From NCBI RefSeq assembly GCF_965118635.1, contig NZ_CBCPHV010000004.1:124001-188000 (forward strand): a stretch of DNA of 64,000 bases. The letters are read 5' to 3'. Origin of the DNA: Empedobacter brevis_A. GTDB lineage: Bacteria; Bacteroidota; Bacteroidia; Flavobacteriales; Weeksellaceae. A program made the translations under genes and the position numbers. The notes beneath the pieces were generated by a model that saw only the letters and a program-made list of their open reading frames with translations, did no database searches and was not told the DNA's origin. The stretch's first letter is position 1; the number at the start of each line of letters is the position of its first letter. This document shows, piece by piece, positions 43,656 through 53,365 of this stretch.

Positions 43656-43663
43656 TAACTTTG
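43656..43663 (+). promoter_or_regulatory. TAnnTTTG -7 element, leaderless arrangement
   Basis: TAACTTTG ends four bases before the GTG start at 43668. Confidence 0.6.
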
Positions 43664-43667
43664 CCTC

Positions 43668-44879
43668 GTGAAGAAAATAGCCATTGTAGGAGGTGGCGCT
43701 GCAGGATACTTCGTTGCAGCAAACCTTGGAAAAACTGTAGGACAACAAACTGTATTATTTGAACAAGCAAATTTACCACTTCAGAAAGTACGTATTTCGG
43801 GAGGAGGAAGATGTAATGTAACTCATGCTTGTTTTGATCCACTTGATTTAATTGAATATTATCCGAGAGGAAAAAAAGAGCTATTAAGTGTTTTTTATAC
43901 TTTTCAACCAGGAGATACAATGGCTTGGTTTGAGGAACGAGGCGTTGAGCTAAAGATAGAAGATGATAATCGTATTTTTCCCGTGAGCGATTCATCGCTT
44001 TCTATTATTGAAGCTTTAACAAAAGCAGTTGATAAAAACAAAGTTCAACTTAATTTTTCTGATGGTGTACAAGAAATCAATAAGGTTGATGGAGGTTATG
44101 AATTACTTACAAAATCGGGAAAACATTTTTTTGAAACTGTAATCATCACAACAGGAAGTACTCCGAAATTTTGGAAAAATCTAAAAGAACTTGGGTTGAA
44201 AATAGTTCAACCAGTTCCATCTTTATTTACTTTTAATTGTAAAGATCCTAGAATAGAAGGATTGATGGGGATTTCTTTCGAAAATGCAGAAGTTAAAATT
44301 GCCCAACAAAAATTAGATGCAGAAGGTCCATTGTTAATTACACATTGGGGATTTAGCGGTCCTGCAATTTTGAGATTATCAGCTTGGGGAGCTTTAAAGC
44401 TAAACGAAAGTAATTATAAATTCGACGTAGAAATTAATTTCATTAATCAATCTAAAGATGAAGTGATTTCATTTCTGAATAATAAAAAACAAATTGACGC
44501 GAAAAAAAATATACACAAGAATAATCCGTTTGATTTTCCTAAAAGATTTTGGCATAGTATCCTAAACTATTGCAAGGTTGATGAAAATAAGGTTTATGCA
44601 GATTTATCCAAGAAACATATTGAATCAATTGCAATTGAATTGACGCAAAGCAAATATCAAGTGAATGGGAAAAGTACATTCAAGGATGAATTCGTAACTG
44701 CAGGAGGTATAGATTTAAAAGAAATCGACTTTCATACAATGCAATCAAAAAAACTACCTCAGTTATTTTTTGCAGGAGAAGTTTTAAATATTGATGCAAT
44801 CACAGGAGGATTCAATTTCCAAGCTTGTTGGTCTGAAGGATATATTATATCAGAAAAACTTAAAAATATTTATCAATAG
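43668..44879 (+). CDS. HI0933/BaiN-family FAD-dependent oxidoreductase
   Basis: This 403-residue flavoprotein starts with GTG; the FAD motif VGGGAAGYFVAANLG begins at residue 7. The family signature RISGGGRCNVTH is near residues 42-53, and INAITGGFNFQ-like residues (NIDAITGGFNFQACWSEG) close the FAD site at the C-terminus. The substrate is not known. Transcripts are predicted to be leaderless from 43668. Confidence 0.88.
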   Translation: MKKIAIVGGGAAGYFVAANLGKTVGQQTVLFEQANLPLQKVRISGGGRCNVTHACFDPLDLIEYYPRGKKELLSVFYTFQPGDTMAWFEERGVELKIEDDNRIFPVSDSSLSIIEALTKAVDKNKVQLNFSDGVQEINKVDGGYELLTKSGKHFFETVIITTGSTPKFWKNLKELGLKIVQPVPSLFTFNCKDPRIEGLMGISFENAEVKIAQQKLDAEGPLLITHWGFSGPAILRLSAWGALKLNESNYKFDVEINFINQSKDEVISFLNNKKQIDAKKNIHKNNPFDFPKRFWHSILNYCKVDENKVYADLSKKHIESIAIELTQSKYQVNGKSTFKDEFVTAGGIDLKEIDFHTMQSKKLPQLFFAGEVLNIDAITGGFNFQACWSEGYIISEKLKNIYQ

Positions 44880-44977
44880 TGTACATTTTACACGATTATT
44901 ATTTTTGATTAAAGTCTTAATAATAAAGATTTTTTTAAAATTTATTATGTTAACATAACATTATTATAAAATTATGT

Positions 44978-44985
44978 TATTTTTG
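44978..44985 (+). promoter_or_regulatory. TAnnTTTG -7 promoter element for the FadL gene
   Basis: TATTTTTG lies 32 bases before the ATG at 45018. Confidence 0.55.
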
Positions 44986-45017
44986 TTTAAACAGAATTAT
45001 TAAAACGAACAAAAAAT

Positions 45018-46250
45018 ATGAAGAAAATTTTCTTGACATTAGCGCTAATCGGCTTATCTTCATCTGCTTTTGCAGGAGGTTACCGTGTAGCTTTACAAGG
45101 AGTTCGCCAAGCTGCTTTGGGAGGAACTTCTGCAACGCAAACTCGTGATGCGAGTGTTGCGTTTTACAATCCTGCGGGATTGGCTTTTGTGGATAGTAAA
45201 TTAAGTATTGCTGTTGGAGGTTTCGGTGTGAAAACTGATGTGAAATGGCAAGACCCAACTACATTACAAAAAGCAGAATCAGATAGTAAGTTAGGAACAC
45301 CAATGTATTTTGCTGTTAGTTATAAACCTACTGATGATTTAGCAATAGGAGTAAGTGTAACGACACCTTTTGGAAGTTCAGTAACTTGGCCAGAAGATTG
45401 GCAAAACAAATCTAATATTACACATATTGATTTAAAAGCTTTTAATATTCAGCCAACTGTAGCTTATCGTTTTTCAGATTGGTTTAGTTTGGGTGTAGGT
45501 TTTATTTATACGCATGGAACAGCTAAATTGGAAAAAGTACAAACTGTTGCAGGTAATGACATTAAATTAAAATTAGAAGACAAGGACGCGCATGGTTTAG
45601 GATTTAATGTTGGAGCAATGTTTAAACCAACAGATAAATTCGGTGTAGGATTAGCTTATCGTTCGAACATTGATGCTTCTGCAAACAAAGGAGATGTTAC
45701 ATGGACAAACGTTCCTTCAGGAATAGCTTCTAATGTGCCGTTTAATACTGATAAATGGAATACTGTATTGCCTTTGCCATCAGAATTTACATTTGGAATG
45801 TCATATAAGGTTTTACCACAATTAGAACTTTTCGGGGATATTGTTTGGCAAAACTGGACTCGTTACAAAAGTTTAGATATTAATTTATATAATGATGCTT
45901 CTAATACTTTTTACACATCGTCTTCTACAAAAAACTGGAAAGACAATACATTGTTCCGTTTTGGAGCTGAGTATACATTTAGTGAAATGGTTGTTGGACG
46001 TGTAGGTTATTATCACGATAAATCTCCTGTTCCTGGAGCATACTGGTCTTCAGAAACACCAAGTTCTAATTTAAACTCTGTTTCAGCAGGTTTAGGATTT
46101 AAATTTAATAATGGATTTTACTTAGATTTATTTGGATCTTATGTACAAGGAGACGAGAGACATATTGACAATATTGAGCAAAATTTCTCAGGAGATGTTA
46201 AGATGCGTGCAATTAACTTTGGTTTAGGATTAACGTATAACCTTAAATAA
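45018..46250 (+). CDS. OmpP1/FadL-family outer-membrane transporter
   Basis: This 410-residue barrel has a signal peptide (ALIGLSSSAFAGG). The FadL N-terminal plug follows (GGYRVALQGVRQAALGGTSA, then DASVAFYNPAGLAF with the NPA signature). The C-terminal strands end in INFGLGLTYNLK. FadL proteins carry long-chain fatty acids or other hydrophobic compounds across the outer membrane. The next gene, a secreted SGNH lipoprotein, starts ten bases on. Confidence 0.92.
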   Translation: MKKIFLTLALIGLSSSAFAGGYRVALQGVRQAALGGTSATQTRDASVAFYNPAGLAFVDSKLSIAVGGFGVKTDVKWQDPTTLQKAESDSKLGTPMYFAVSYKPTDDLAIGVSVTTPFGSSVTWPEDWQNKSNITHIDLKAFNIQPTVAYRFSDWFSLGVGFIYTHGTAKLEKVQTVAGNDIKLKLEDKDAHGLGFNVGAMFKPTDKFGVGLAYRSNIDASANKGDVTWTNVPSGIASNVPFNTDKWNTVLPLPSEFTFGMSYKVLPQLELFGDIVWQNWTRYKSLDINLYNDASNTFYTSSSTKNWKDNTLFRFGAEYTFSEMVVGRVGYYHDKSPVPGAYWSSETPSSNLNSVSAGLGFKFNNGFYLDLFGSYVQGDERHIDNIEQNFSGDVKMRAINFGLGLTYNLK

Positions 46251-46259
46251 CACTAAAAC

Positions 46260-47843
46260 ATGAAACATTTAAATAAAATAGTATTAGTTGCTTTAGCAGC
46301 TACAATGTTTAGCTGTGATCAGGATTTTGATAATCCTATTGAAGATATTAAAGTAACATCTGGTGAAGCAAACTTTCAAAAATATATTGCATTAGGAAAT
46401 TCATTAACTTCTGGTTATAGAGATAATGCATTGTATCGTTCGGGACAAGAAAATTCATATCCAAATATTTTAGCTGGATTGATGAAACCTGCGGGTGGAG
46501 GAGAATTTAAAACTCCTTATATGCCAAATGATATTGGAGGATTTATTGGTATACCAGATTTTAATGGAAAACTAACTTTACAGTTGGTTAATGGATCTTT
46601 ATCTCCTGTTCCAAGTGCTCCAGGAGCAGCGTTAGATTTATTAGCTGATAAAGGAAAGTTTCAAAATATGGGAGTTCCAGGAGCTAAATCTTATCATTTA
46701 TTAGCACCAGGTTATGGTAATAGAGCAGGATTAGATACAAATCCTGCAACGGCAAATCCATATTTTGTACGTTTTGCAAGTAGCCCTTCAACTTCTGTTG
46801 TTGCAGATGCAGTAGCTCAAGAACCAACATTTTTCTCTTATTGGATTGGAAATAATGACGTTTTAGGTTATGCAATTAGTGGAGGTTTAGGTGTAGATCA
46901 TAATGAGACAAATAATATTGATCCAAAAACTTATAATAGCAAAGGATATGATATTTCGAATGTTAATGTGGTAAAGAATTTTATTAATTTAGGATTAAAA
47001 GCTTTAACTTCTTCAGCTAATAAACCGAAAGGAGTTATCGCAAATATTCCTTCTGTTACATCTATTCCATATTTCACAACAGTCCCTTACGCACCCTTAT
47101 CACCAGCAAATCCTAGCTTTGGACCAATGATTGAGGAATTAAATAAAACTTTTGCAGGATTAAATCAAATATTTGATGTAGTAGGAACTCCAGAAAGAAA
47201 AATTTCTTTTTCAAAAACTGCTGCAAGTGCTGTTGTAATAAAAGATAAAGATTTAGCAGATTTATCAACAATTATTACAGCTGCATTAGTTAAGTTAGGA
47301 TATAATGTAGGTGAAGCGACTTTATTGGGATTGACTTACGGGCAAGCACGTCAAGCAACCGCAAAAGATTTATTGGTTTTACCTTCTTCTGCTGTAATCG
47401 GAAAAGTTGATACAAATAGAGTATCCCAATTAATGCAAATGGGATTAACTAAAGAAAAAGCTGGTCAGTTATCAGTAGTTGGTGTTAGTTACCCTTTGGC
47501 TGATAATTATGTATTAACAGAAAAAGAAACTGCAAAAGCAGAAGCTGCAGTGGTTAAATATAATGCTGCAATTGCTGAATTAGCAACGGCTTATAACTTA
47601 GCATTAGTAGATACATATTCTGAAATGAAAAAATTAAGTTCTCAATCTGGAATGAAATATTACGGACAAACTTATACAACAGCATTTATTTCAGGAGGAG
47701 CATTTTCTTTAGATGGTGTTCATTTAACAGGAACTGGATATGCCATTGTAGCAAATATGTTTGTTGATGCAATCAATCAAAAATATGGTTCAACTTTAAG
47801 ACATGTTTACCCAGGAAATTATCCTGGTATTGCAATTCCTTAA
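46260..47843 (+). CDS. SGNH/GDSL-type hydrolase lipoprotein
   Basis: This 527-residue protein has a lipoprotein signal with acylated Cys near residue 19 (ATMFSCDQDFDNP). The GDSL-type block I reads YIALGNSLTSGY, block III IGNNDVLG and block V DGVHLTGTGYAIVANMF. The GDSL motif is changed to GNSL, as often in this subfamily. Pairing with FadL suggests it cleaves lipids or esters whose fatty acids enter through the channel. That is inference. A perfect palindromic terminator follows. Confidence 0.88.
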   Translation: MKHLNKIVLVALAATMFSCDQDFDNPIEDIKVTSGEANFQKYIALGNSLTSGYRDNALYRSGQENSYPNILAGLMKPAGGGEFKTPYMPNDIGGFIGIPDFNGKLTLQLVNGSLSPVPSAPGAALDLLADKGKFQNMGVPGAKSYHLLAPGYGNRAGLDTNPATANPYFVRFASSPSTSVVADAVAQEPTFFSYWIGNNDVLGYAISGGLGVDHNETNNIDPKTYNSKGYDISNVNVVKNFINLGLKALTSSANKPKGVIANIPSVTSIPYFTTVPYAPLSPANPSFGPMIEELNKTFAGLNQIFDVVGTPERKISFSKTAASAVVIKDKDLADLSTIITAALVKLGYNVGEATLLGLTYGQARQATAKDLLVLPSSAVIGKVDTNRVSQLMQMGLTKEKAGQLSVVGVSYPLADNYVLTEKETAKAEAAVVKYNAAIAELATAYNLALVDTYSEMKKLSSQSGMKYYGQTYTTAFISGGAFSLDGVHLTGTGYAIVANMFVDAINQKYGSTLRHVYPGNYPGIAIP

Positions 47844-47860
47844 ATTGAATTTAGCATAAT

Positions 47861-47893
47861 AAAGAAAGGCACTCTATAGAGTGCCTTTCTTTA
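47861..47893. terminator. Perfect 32-base palindromic terminator
   Basis: AAAGAAAGGCACTCTA and its complement end the FadL-SGNH operon. Confidence 0.9.
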
Positions 47894-48160
47894 TTAATTT
47901 TTTTTTCTCCCTTCAATAATTTTACATCATATCTTATTTATGATTAAAAGAATGAATAAGAACTTCTAAATAGTAAAACTTAATAAACAAGTGTTTGAAT
48001 AGAATAAAAGATTCAACAAAGTGTTTATTAAGTTTTAATAATTAAATGTTTCCTTCATTAATCGAAACTTTACAAATAAGATATCAATAAAATATATTTT
48101 TTCGAACTTAAATATTTTTTTGTCCTGTTAATATATTTTAGGACTAATCAAATTACTTCT

Positions 48161-48168
48161 TAACTTTG
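48161..48168 (+). promoter_or_regulatory. TAnnTTTG -7 element, leaderless arrangement
   Basis: TAACTTTG ends four bases before the rsmI ATG at 48173. Confidence 0.6.
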
Positions 48169-48172
48169 TCAC

Positions 48173-48847
48173 ATGAGTGGAAAATTATATTTGGTTCCGA
48201 CGCCAATCGGAAATTTGGGTGATATGACATTTAGAGCGGTTGATGTGCTAAAAGAATCAGATGTTATTTTGGCAGAAGACACGCGAAATAGTGGTATTTT
48301 ACTGAAACATTTCGAAATTTCTACTCCAATGCGTAGTTATCACATGCACAATGAACATCAAGCAACAGAGGATATTATTCGTCAGTTAAAAGATGGTCAA
48401 ATCATTTCGATTATTACAGATGCCGGAACTCCAGGGATTTCTGATCCTGGTTATTTATTAGCAAAAGAATGTGTTGCAAACAATATTACAATTGAATGTT
48501 TACCTGGCGCAACAGCATTTGTTCCTGCATTAGTTGTTTCTGGATTACCAAATAATGAATTTACTTTTGTTGGATTTTTACCTGTGAAAAAGGGACGAAA
48601 AACTAAATTAGATTCATTAATTGAAGAGAAGAAAACAATGATTTTTTACGAATCTCCACATAAAATTGGACGAACATTAAAAGATTTAGCCGAAACTTTT
48701 GGTGCTGAACGTAAAGCAAGTTTATCTCGCGAAATTTCGAAAAAATTTGAAGAAACTTTACGCGGAACATTAACAGAATTAGCAGAAATAGCAGAAAAAA
48801 GAAACTTGAAAGGTGAAATGGTGTTAATTGTAGAAGGAAATCATTAA
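48173..48847 (+). CDS. rsmI: 16S rRNA cytidine-1402 2'-O-methyltransferase
   Basis: This 224-residue SAM enzyme methylates the 2'-O of C1402 in 16S rRNA. It opens LYLVPTPIGNLGDMTFRAVD and has LAEDTRNSGILL, the SAM loop ITDAGTPGISDPGYLL and FYESPHKIGRTL. It is a tetrapyrrole-methylase fold protein, and the family length is slightly greater. Its stop overlaps the recJ stop by four bases (tail to tail). Confidence 0.96.
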   Translation: MSGKLYLVPTPIGNLGDMTFRAVDVLKESDVILAEDTRNSGILLKHFEISTPMRSYHMHNEHQATEDIIRQLKDGQIISIITDAGTPGISDPGYLLAKECVANNITIECLPGATAFVPALVVSGLPNNEFTFVGFLPVKKGRKTKLDSLIEEKKTMIFYESPHKIGRTLKDLAETFGAERKASLSREISKKFEETLRGTLTELAEIAEKRNLKGEMVLIVEGNH

Positions 48848-50544
48848 TCGTTAAAAGAAATATCTTTGATATTCAATTGCCAAGTTCCTTTTCCTTGCCA
48901 ATAGTTCATACCAATTGTATAAACCATATCAAATGATTTTCCTTTTTCTAATTTTGATCCAAATTTACCTAACTTAAATCCAATTGCAGGAAAAGTAATT
49001 CGCGTATCACGTTGATGTACATATAAGCGCGCATGCTCTTTACCAACTAATCGGAAATCGGTTGCTAATAAATCTCTTGATACAAAAACAGGATTCATAT
49101 TATTTGGTCCAAATGGAGCCATTCTCATCACCGATTCCAAAAAGGAACGCGTCATATCATTAAAAGAAATCTCTTTATCAATCAAAATAGATGGTGTAAA
49201 ATGTTTTCCATTTGACATTTCTTTCACCGTTTCATCAAATCTGAACTTAAATTCTTCGAAATTCTCTTCTTTCAATGCCAAACCAGCTGCAGCCATATGT
49301 CCGCCAAACTGTGTTAACAAATCTTTGTTTTTTTCGATTGCCGAATGTATATCAAACTCTTGAATAGAACGTGCAGAACCTACTATTTCTCCTTCATTAT
49401 TCTTCGTAAAAACAATAGTTGGTTTGTAATATAAATCAACTAAACGAGAAGCTACAATCCCAATTACACCTTTGTTCCAAGATGAATCATAAACAATTGT
49501 CGAATATTTTTCATTGGTATTAATTTGATTTAATTGCAAAAGTGCATCATGCGTCATATCAATATCCAATGTCTTGCGTTCGTTATTTAATGAATTAATA
49601 TCACTTAAATATTTACGACAATCTTCTTCATCTGTACTCAACATAAAACGAACAGCTTCCGAACCATGTTTTATACGTCCTGCAGCATTAATTTTTGGTG
49701 CAATAGAAAAAACAACATTCGAAATATTGACATTATTTTTAATATTCGTAGGAATTAATTGTTGAAAAGCCAAGCGCGGTTCAGAATTCAATCGTTTCAA
49801 ACCAGCATAAGCCAACACACGGTTTTCTCCAGTAATTGGCACAATATCAGCCGCAATACTTACTGCAACTAAATCTAAAAGTGGTAAAAGATTTTCTTTA
49901 GGAAGATTAAATTTTTCTGTATAAGCTTGCGCCAATTTAAATCCAACTCCACAACCGCTTAAATCTTTGTAAGGATAACGACAACCTTTTTGTTTTGGAT
50001 CTAAAACAGCGTATGCTTTTGGAACAGAACGATCTGGTAAATGATGATCACAAATAATATAATCTATACCTTTTGATTGTGCATATTTTATTTCTTCGTG
50101 CGCTTTTATCCCACAATCTAAAACGATTACAAGTGAAATATTATTTTGCAAAGCAAAATCTATACTTTGTTGAGAAATTCCATAACCTTCGTTATTTCGG
50201 TCTGGAATATAATAAGAGACTTTCGAGTAGATAGAAGTCAGAAATTCGTAAAATAATGTTACGGCTGTCGTTCCATCTACATCGTAGTCTCCAAATATTA
50301 AGATATTTTCTTCGTCATCAATTGCATTTTTAATACGTGAAACCGCATCAGACATTCCTTTCATCAAAAAGGGATCATGCAATTCGTCCAAAGATGGATT
50401 AAAATACGATTTGGCTTGAGCAAAATTCGTAATTCCACGTTGGGCTAATAAAATAGCAAGCACCTCAGAAATATTAAGCGATTCTCTTAAATCCTTAACA
50501 ATTTCAGTATTGGGCTGTTCTTTTATTTCCCATTTTTTTTCCAT
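48844..50544 (-). CDS. recJ: Single-stranded-DNA exonuclease RecJ
   Basis: This 566-residue 5'-3' exonuclease works in recombination and mismatch repair. The DHH-phosphoesterase motifs are FGDYDVDGTTAV near residue 85 and CDHHLP near residue 165. The DHHA1 domain has GQFGGHMAAAGL-like (QFGGHMAAAG), and an OB domain closes the chain. It is the usual length. It is tail-to-tail with rsmI and faces the hemD gene upstream. Confidence 0.95.
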   Translation of the reverse strand: MEKKWEIKEQPNTEIVKDLRESLNISEVLAILLAQRGITNFAQAKSYFNPSLDELHDPFLMKGMSDAVSRIKNAIDDEENILIFGDYDVDGTTAVTLFYEFLTSIYSKVSYYIPDRNNEGYGISQQSIDFALQNNISLVIVLDCGIKAHEEIKYAQSKGIDYIICDHHLPDRSVPKAYAVLDPKQKGCRYPYKDLSGCGVGFKLAQAYTEKFNLPKENLLPLLDLVAVSIAADIVPITGENRVLAYAGLKRLNSEPRLAFQQLIPTNIKNNVNISNVVFSIAPKINAAGRIKHGSEAVRFMLSTDEEDCRKYLSDINSLNNERKTLDIDMTHDALLQLNQINTNEKYSTIVYDSSWNKGVIGIVASRLVDLYYKPTIVFTKNNEGEIVGSARSIQEFDIHSAIEKNKDLLTQFGGHMAAAGLALKEENFEEFKFRFDETVKEMSNGKHFTPSILIDKEISFNDMTRSFLESVMRMAPFGPNNMNPVFVSRDLLATDFRLVGKEHARLYVHQRDTRITFPAIGFKLGKFGSKLEKGKSFDMVYTIGMNYWQGKGTWQLNIKDISFND

Positions 50545-50592
50545 CTCTTTAATTTACATATTTTTTAATTAGAGAGAAAGGTAAAGCGAATA

Positions 50593-51342
50593 TTATTTTG
50601 ATTTATTTGCTTCTTTCACGTATTTATCCAACGCCATTGTCATTGAAGGCGTTTGTGGTGTTGGCACCTCAATGTCTACACGTAATCCCATCTCTTTTGC
50701 TTGATCTACTGTTGATTTTCCGAAAACGGCAATTCTTGTTTTTTCTTGTACGAAATCAGGAAAATTTTCAAATAATGACTTAATTCCTGAAGGTGTAAAG
50801 AATACCAAAACATCATATTTCACATCAGATAAATCAGATAAATCACTGGATACAGTTCTAAACAATGTTGCTTTTTGCCAAGTTAATCCTAAACTATCTA
50901 ATAGGGCAGGAACATTTGGTTTCAATACATCAGATGCTGGTAACAAAAAGTTTTCGTCTTTGTGCTTTTTGAATAATGGCACCATATCAGCAAAAACCTT
51001 TTCTCCAATATAAATCTTACGTTTTCTGTAAACGATATATTTTTGTAAGTAGAATGCAATTGCTTCTGATTCGCAGAAATATTTCATAGAATCAGGAACA
51101 GTAAAGCGCATTTCTTCTGCCAAACGGAAGAAATGATCTATAGCGTTCCTACTTGTAAAAATTACAGCAGTTACTTTGCTAAAGTCTATTTTTTGTTGTC
51201 TTACTTCTTTAGCGTCTATTCCGACAACTTGGATAAATGGTCTAAAATCAATTTTGATTTTATTTCTTTTTTCAATCTCGTAGTATGGCGAGTTTTCTGC
51301 CTGAGGCTTAGGTTGAGATACTAATATTGATTTAACTTTCAT
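50593..51342 (-). CDS. hemD: Uroporphyrinogen-III synthase
   Basis: This 249-residue enzyme closes the tetrapyrrole ring in heme and B12 synthesis. It shows the two-lobed fold with VIFTSRNAIDHF near residue 60 and FFTPSGIKSLFENFPDF near residue 182. HemD sequences are poorly conserved, but these blocks and the position next to the DUF4271 gene in Bacteroidota support the call. Confidence 0.9.
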   Translation of the reverse strand: MKVKSILVSQPKPQAENSPYYEIEKRNKIKIDFRPFIQVVGIDAKEVRQQKIDFSKVTAVIFTSRNAIDHFFRLAEEMRFTVPDSMKYFCESEAIAFYLQKYIVYRKRKIYIGEKVFADMVPLFKKHKDENFLLPASDVLKPNVPALLDSLGLTWQKATLFRTVSSDLSDLSDVKYDVLVFFTPSGIKSLFENFPDFVQEKTRIAVFGKSTVDQAKEMGLRVDIEVPTPQTPSMTMALDKYVKEANKSK

Positions 51343-51349
51343 AGTAATT

Positions 51350-52024
51350 TTAGATTACTTTACCTATAATTAATAGTTTTGCTAAAACCAATATAGGTAA
51401 AATTTCTAGGGTGCAAAGGTACAAAATATTATAATACCAAACTGATTTATTGTTACTTATTTGTTTTGAGTATATATGATAAATTTCGAATATTCTATTC
51501 AAAAACAATAGAATAAATCCAATTATCATTAAATAATCTTTATTGATTTGTGTGTAAAAAAATAAAAAACAAATAAGAAGTAAGAGCAAAACATTTTTAG
51601 CATTGACAAAACTTGAACTTTTCATAAAATATGAAACTGAGCTAGATTCGTAAAAAACTCGATAAAAAGTCACCTCAATCATTAGTCTAAAAAGCATAAT
51701 CAAACTAATAACAGAAAAGGTAATTCCGACTCGTGACAGATAATAAAATCTAAAATTTGGAATGTGACTGTACGTAATATCAAAGTAAGAAACCAACAAC
51801 AAACTGATCAACAAAACTGTAACTCCATTAACAATAAAACTAAATAACATGGTATTATCATCTGTAAAACTCATGTATTCGGTTTTATTATTAAGCGTTT
51901 TGAAATTTTTTGCAAACAAGTATTTTGCTGCACAAACCAACAACAAACACACCATCAACGCAATAAGTACAGTATCATTGCCAAGCGTATTTTTTCCTAT
52001 CGAAATTAAATCGTCTGTTTTCAT
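51350..52024 (-). CDS. DUF4271 membrane protein
   Basis: The 224-residue protein starts at ATG 52024; an upstream ATG at 52078 would add 18 unlikely residues. Six or seven membrane helices are visible, such as TVLIALMVCLLLVCAAKYLFA and YHIYSKQ near the C-terminus. DUF4271 proteins stand next to hemD in Bacteroidota; the function is unknown. It ends seven bases before the hemD start and is probably cotranscribed with it. Confidence 0.85.
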   Translation of the reverse strand: MKTDDLISIGKNTLGNDTVLIALMVCLLLVCAAKYLFAKNFKTLNNKTEYMSFTDDNTMLFSFIVNGVTVLLISLLLVSYFDITYSHIPNFRFYYLSRVGITFSVISLIMLFRLMIEVTFYRVFYESSSVSYFMKSSSFVNAKNVLLLLLICFLFFYTQINKDYLMIIGFILLFLNRIFEIYHIYSKQISNNKSVWYYNILYLCTLEILPILVLAKLLIIGKVI

Positions 52025-52090
52025 AATTTTTTCAAAAATACAAAACACTAACAATCTTATAACTATCTTTATGCCCACAAAATTATATTT

Positions 52091-52813
52091 ATGTCGGACA
52101 AATTAGTTATTATCCCGACCTACAACGAAAAAGAAAACATAGAAGCCATTATTCGTGCAGCTTTAGCTGCGGACGGAGCATTTGATGTGCTTATTGTTGA
52201 TGATAGTTCTCCGGACGGAACGAATGACATTGTAAAACGATTGATTCCCGAATTTAATGGTCGTTTGAATTTAGAAATTCGTACAACCAAAGATGGATTA
52301 GGAAGAGCTTATGTGCATGGTTTTAAGTGGGCTTTAGCCAATAATTACGAATTTATTTTCGAAATGGATGCAGATTTTTCCCACAATCCTAATGATTTAC
52401 CTCGCTTATATAATGCCTTAGAGGAAGGAGCAGATTTAGCAATTGGATCGCGTTATTCAAATGGTGTAAATGTTGTGAATTGGCCAATGAACAGAGTCTT
52501 ATTGTCTTATTTTGCATCAAAATATGTTCGCATTATCACAAGATTACCAGTTCACGATGCAACAGCCGGTTTTGTTGGTTATAGAGCAAAAGTTTTAAGA
52601 ACGCTAGATTTAGACAAAATACAATTCAAAGGTTATGGATTTCAAATTGAGATGAAATACAAAACGTGGATTAAAAAATTTAAATTAAAAGAAGTCCCAA
52701 TTATTTTTACAGATAGAACTCTAGGCGAATCAAAAATTAGCTCTGATATTATTGGGGAAGCTGTTTTTGGTGTAATTTCATTACGAATAAGAAATATATT
52801 TGGTAAACTATGA
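52091..52813 (+). CDS. Polyprenol-phosphate glycosyltransferase, GT2 family
   Basis: This 240-residue enzyme resembles dolichyl-phosphate mannosyltransferases. It opens with IIPTYNEKENIEAIIRAAL, then has VDDSSPDGT and the metal site MDADFSHNP. It has no membrane helices, so it acts at the cytoplasmic membrane face on a lipid-phosphate acceptor. It overlaps the next gene by four bases (ATGA). Confidence 0.9.
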   Translation: MSDKLVIIPTYNEKENIEAIIRAALAADGAFDVLIVDDSSPDGTNDIVKRLIPEFNGRLNLEIRTTKDGLGRAYVHGFKWALANNYEFIFEMDADFSHNPNDLPRLYNALEEGADLAIGSRYSNGVNVVNWPMNRVLLSYFASKYVRIITRLPVHDATAGFVGYRAKVLRTLDLDKIQFKGYGFQIEMKYKTWIKKFKLKEVPIIFTDRTLGESKISSDIIGEAVFGVISLRIRNIFGKL

Positions 52814-53214
52814 AAAAATTAATTTTCTTATCCCTGATCTTTTTGAGTATTTTTAGTTGTGCACCAAAAAATTACGACAAACCAAAAGATCTTATCAGTA
52901 AGTCTGAAATGATTGATATTCTTACAGATTTATATATTAGTCAGCAAGGATTACAAATGTTTCCTACTCAACAACAAGATCTAAGTATTGATCTAGCAAA
53001 AGATGCTGTAGATATTATGAAAAGTTATGATATTACGTTTCATCAATTTTCTGAGAGCTATCAATATTACATGATGCAACCAGAAAAATTCAAAGAAATG
53101 TTAGATGATGTGAAAAAAAATCTTGAAGATAAATTGTCTGACGAAGAAAAAGAACGTCAAAAAAATCAGAAAAATAGTTTGACAGAAATTAAAGACGAAG
53201 AAAAAGATAAATAA
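52810..53214 (+). CDS. DUF4296 lipoprotein
   Basis: This 134-residue protein has a lipoprotein signal with lipobox IFSC (Cys17). The DUF4296 segment follows (LISKSEMIDILTDLYISQQG), then a helical body and a strongly charged Lys/Glu C-terminus. It is coupled to the glycosyltransferase by a 4-base overlap and ends in a hairpin. No function is known. Confidence 0.85.
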   Translation: MKKLIFLSLIFLSIFSCAPKNYDKPKDLISKSEMIDILTDLYISQQGLQMFPTQQQDLSIDLAKDAVDIMKSYDITFHQFSESYQYYMMQPEKFKEMLDDVKKNLEDKLSDEEKERQKNQKNSLTEIKDEEKDK

Positions 53215-53215
53215 T

Positions 53216-53246
53216 AAAAAGCTCAAGTAACAACTTGAGCTTTTTA
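53216..53246 (+). terminator. Terminator of the GT2-DUF4296 pair
   Basis: AAAAAGCTCAAGT and ACTTGAGCTTTTT pair around AACA and lead into a T run. Confidence 0.9.
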
Positions 53247-53365
53247 TTATTCTCTAAATCTTTTAAAAATTATAAGACATGGATTATGTAATTTTATAAA
53301 TTAGTAAAACCATGTCTTAAGAATCTTTTGTTTTAAAAATATTTAAGTAAATGGAGAATATATCT

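Noticed and set aside
43561..43995. 144-codon minus-strand frame
   Set aside because: It is the antisense of the UspA end and the oxidoreductase start, with long Leu/Gln runs and no family match.
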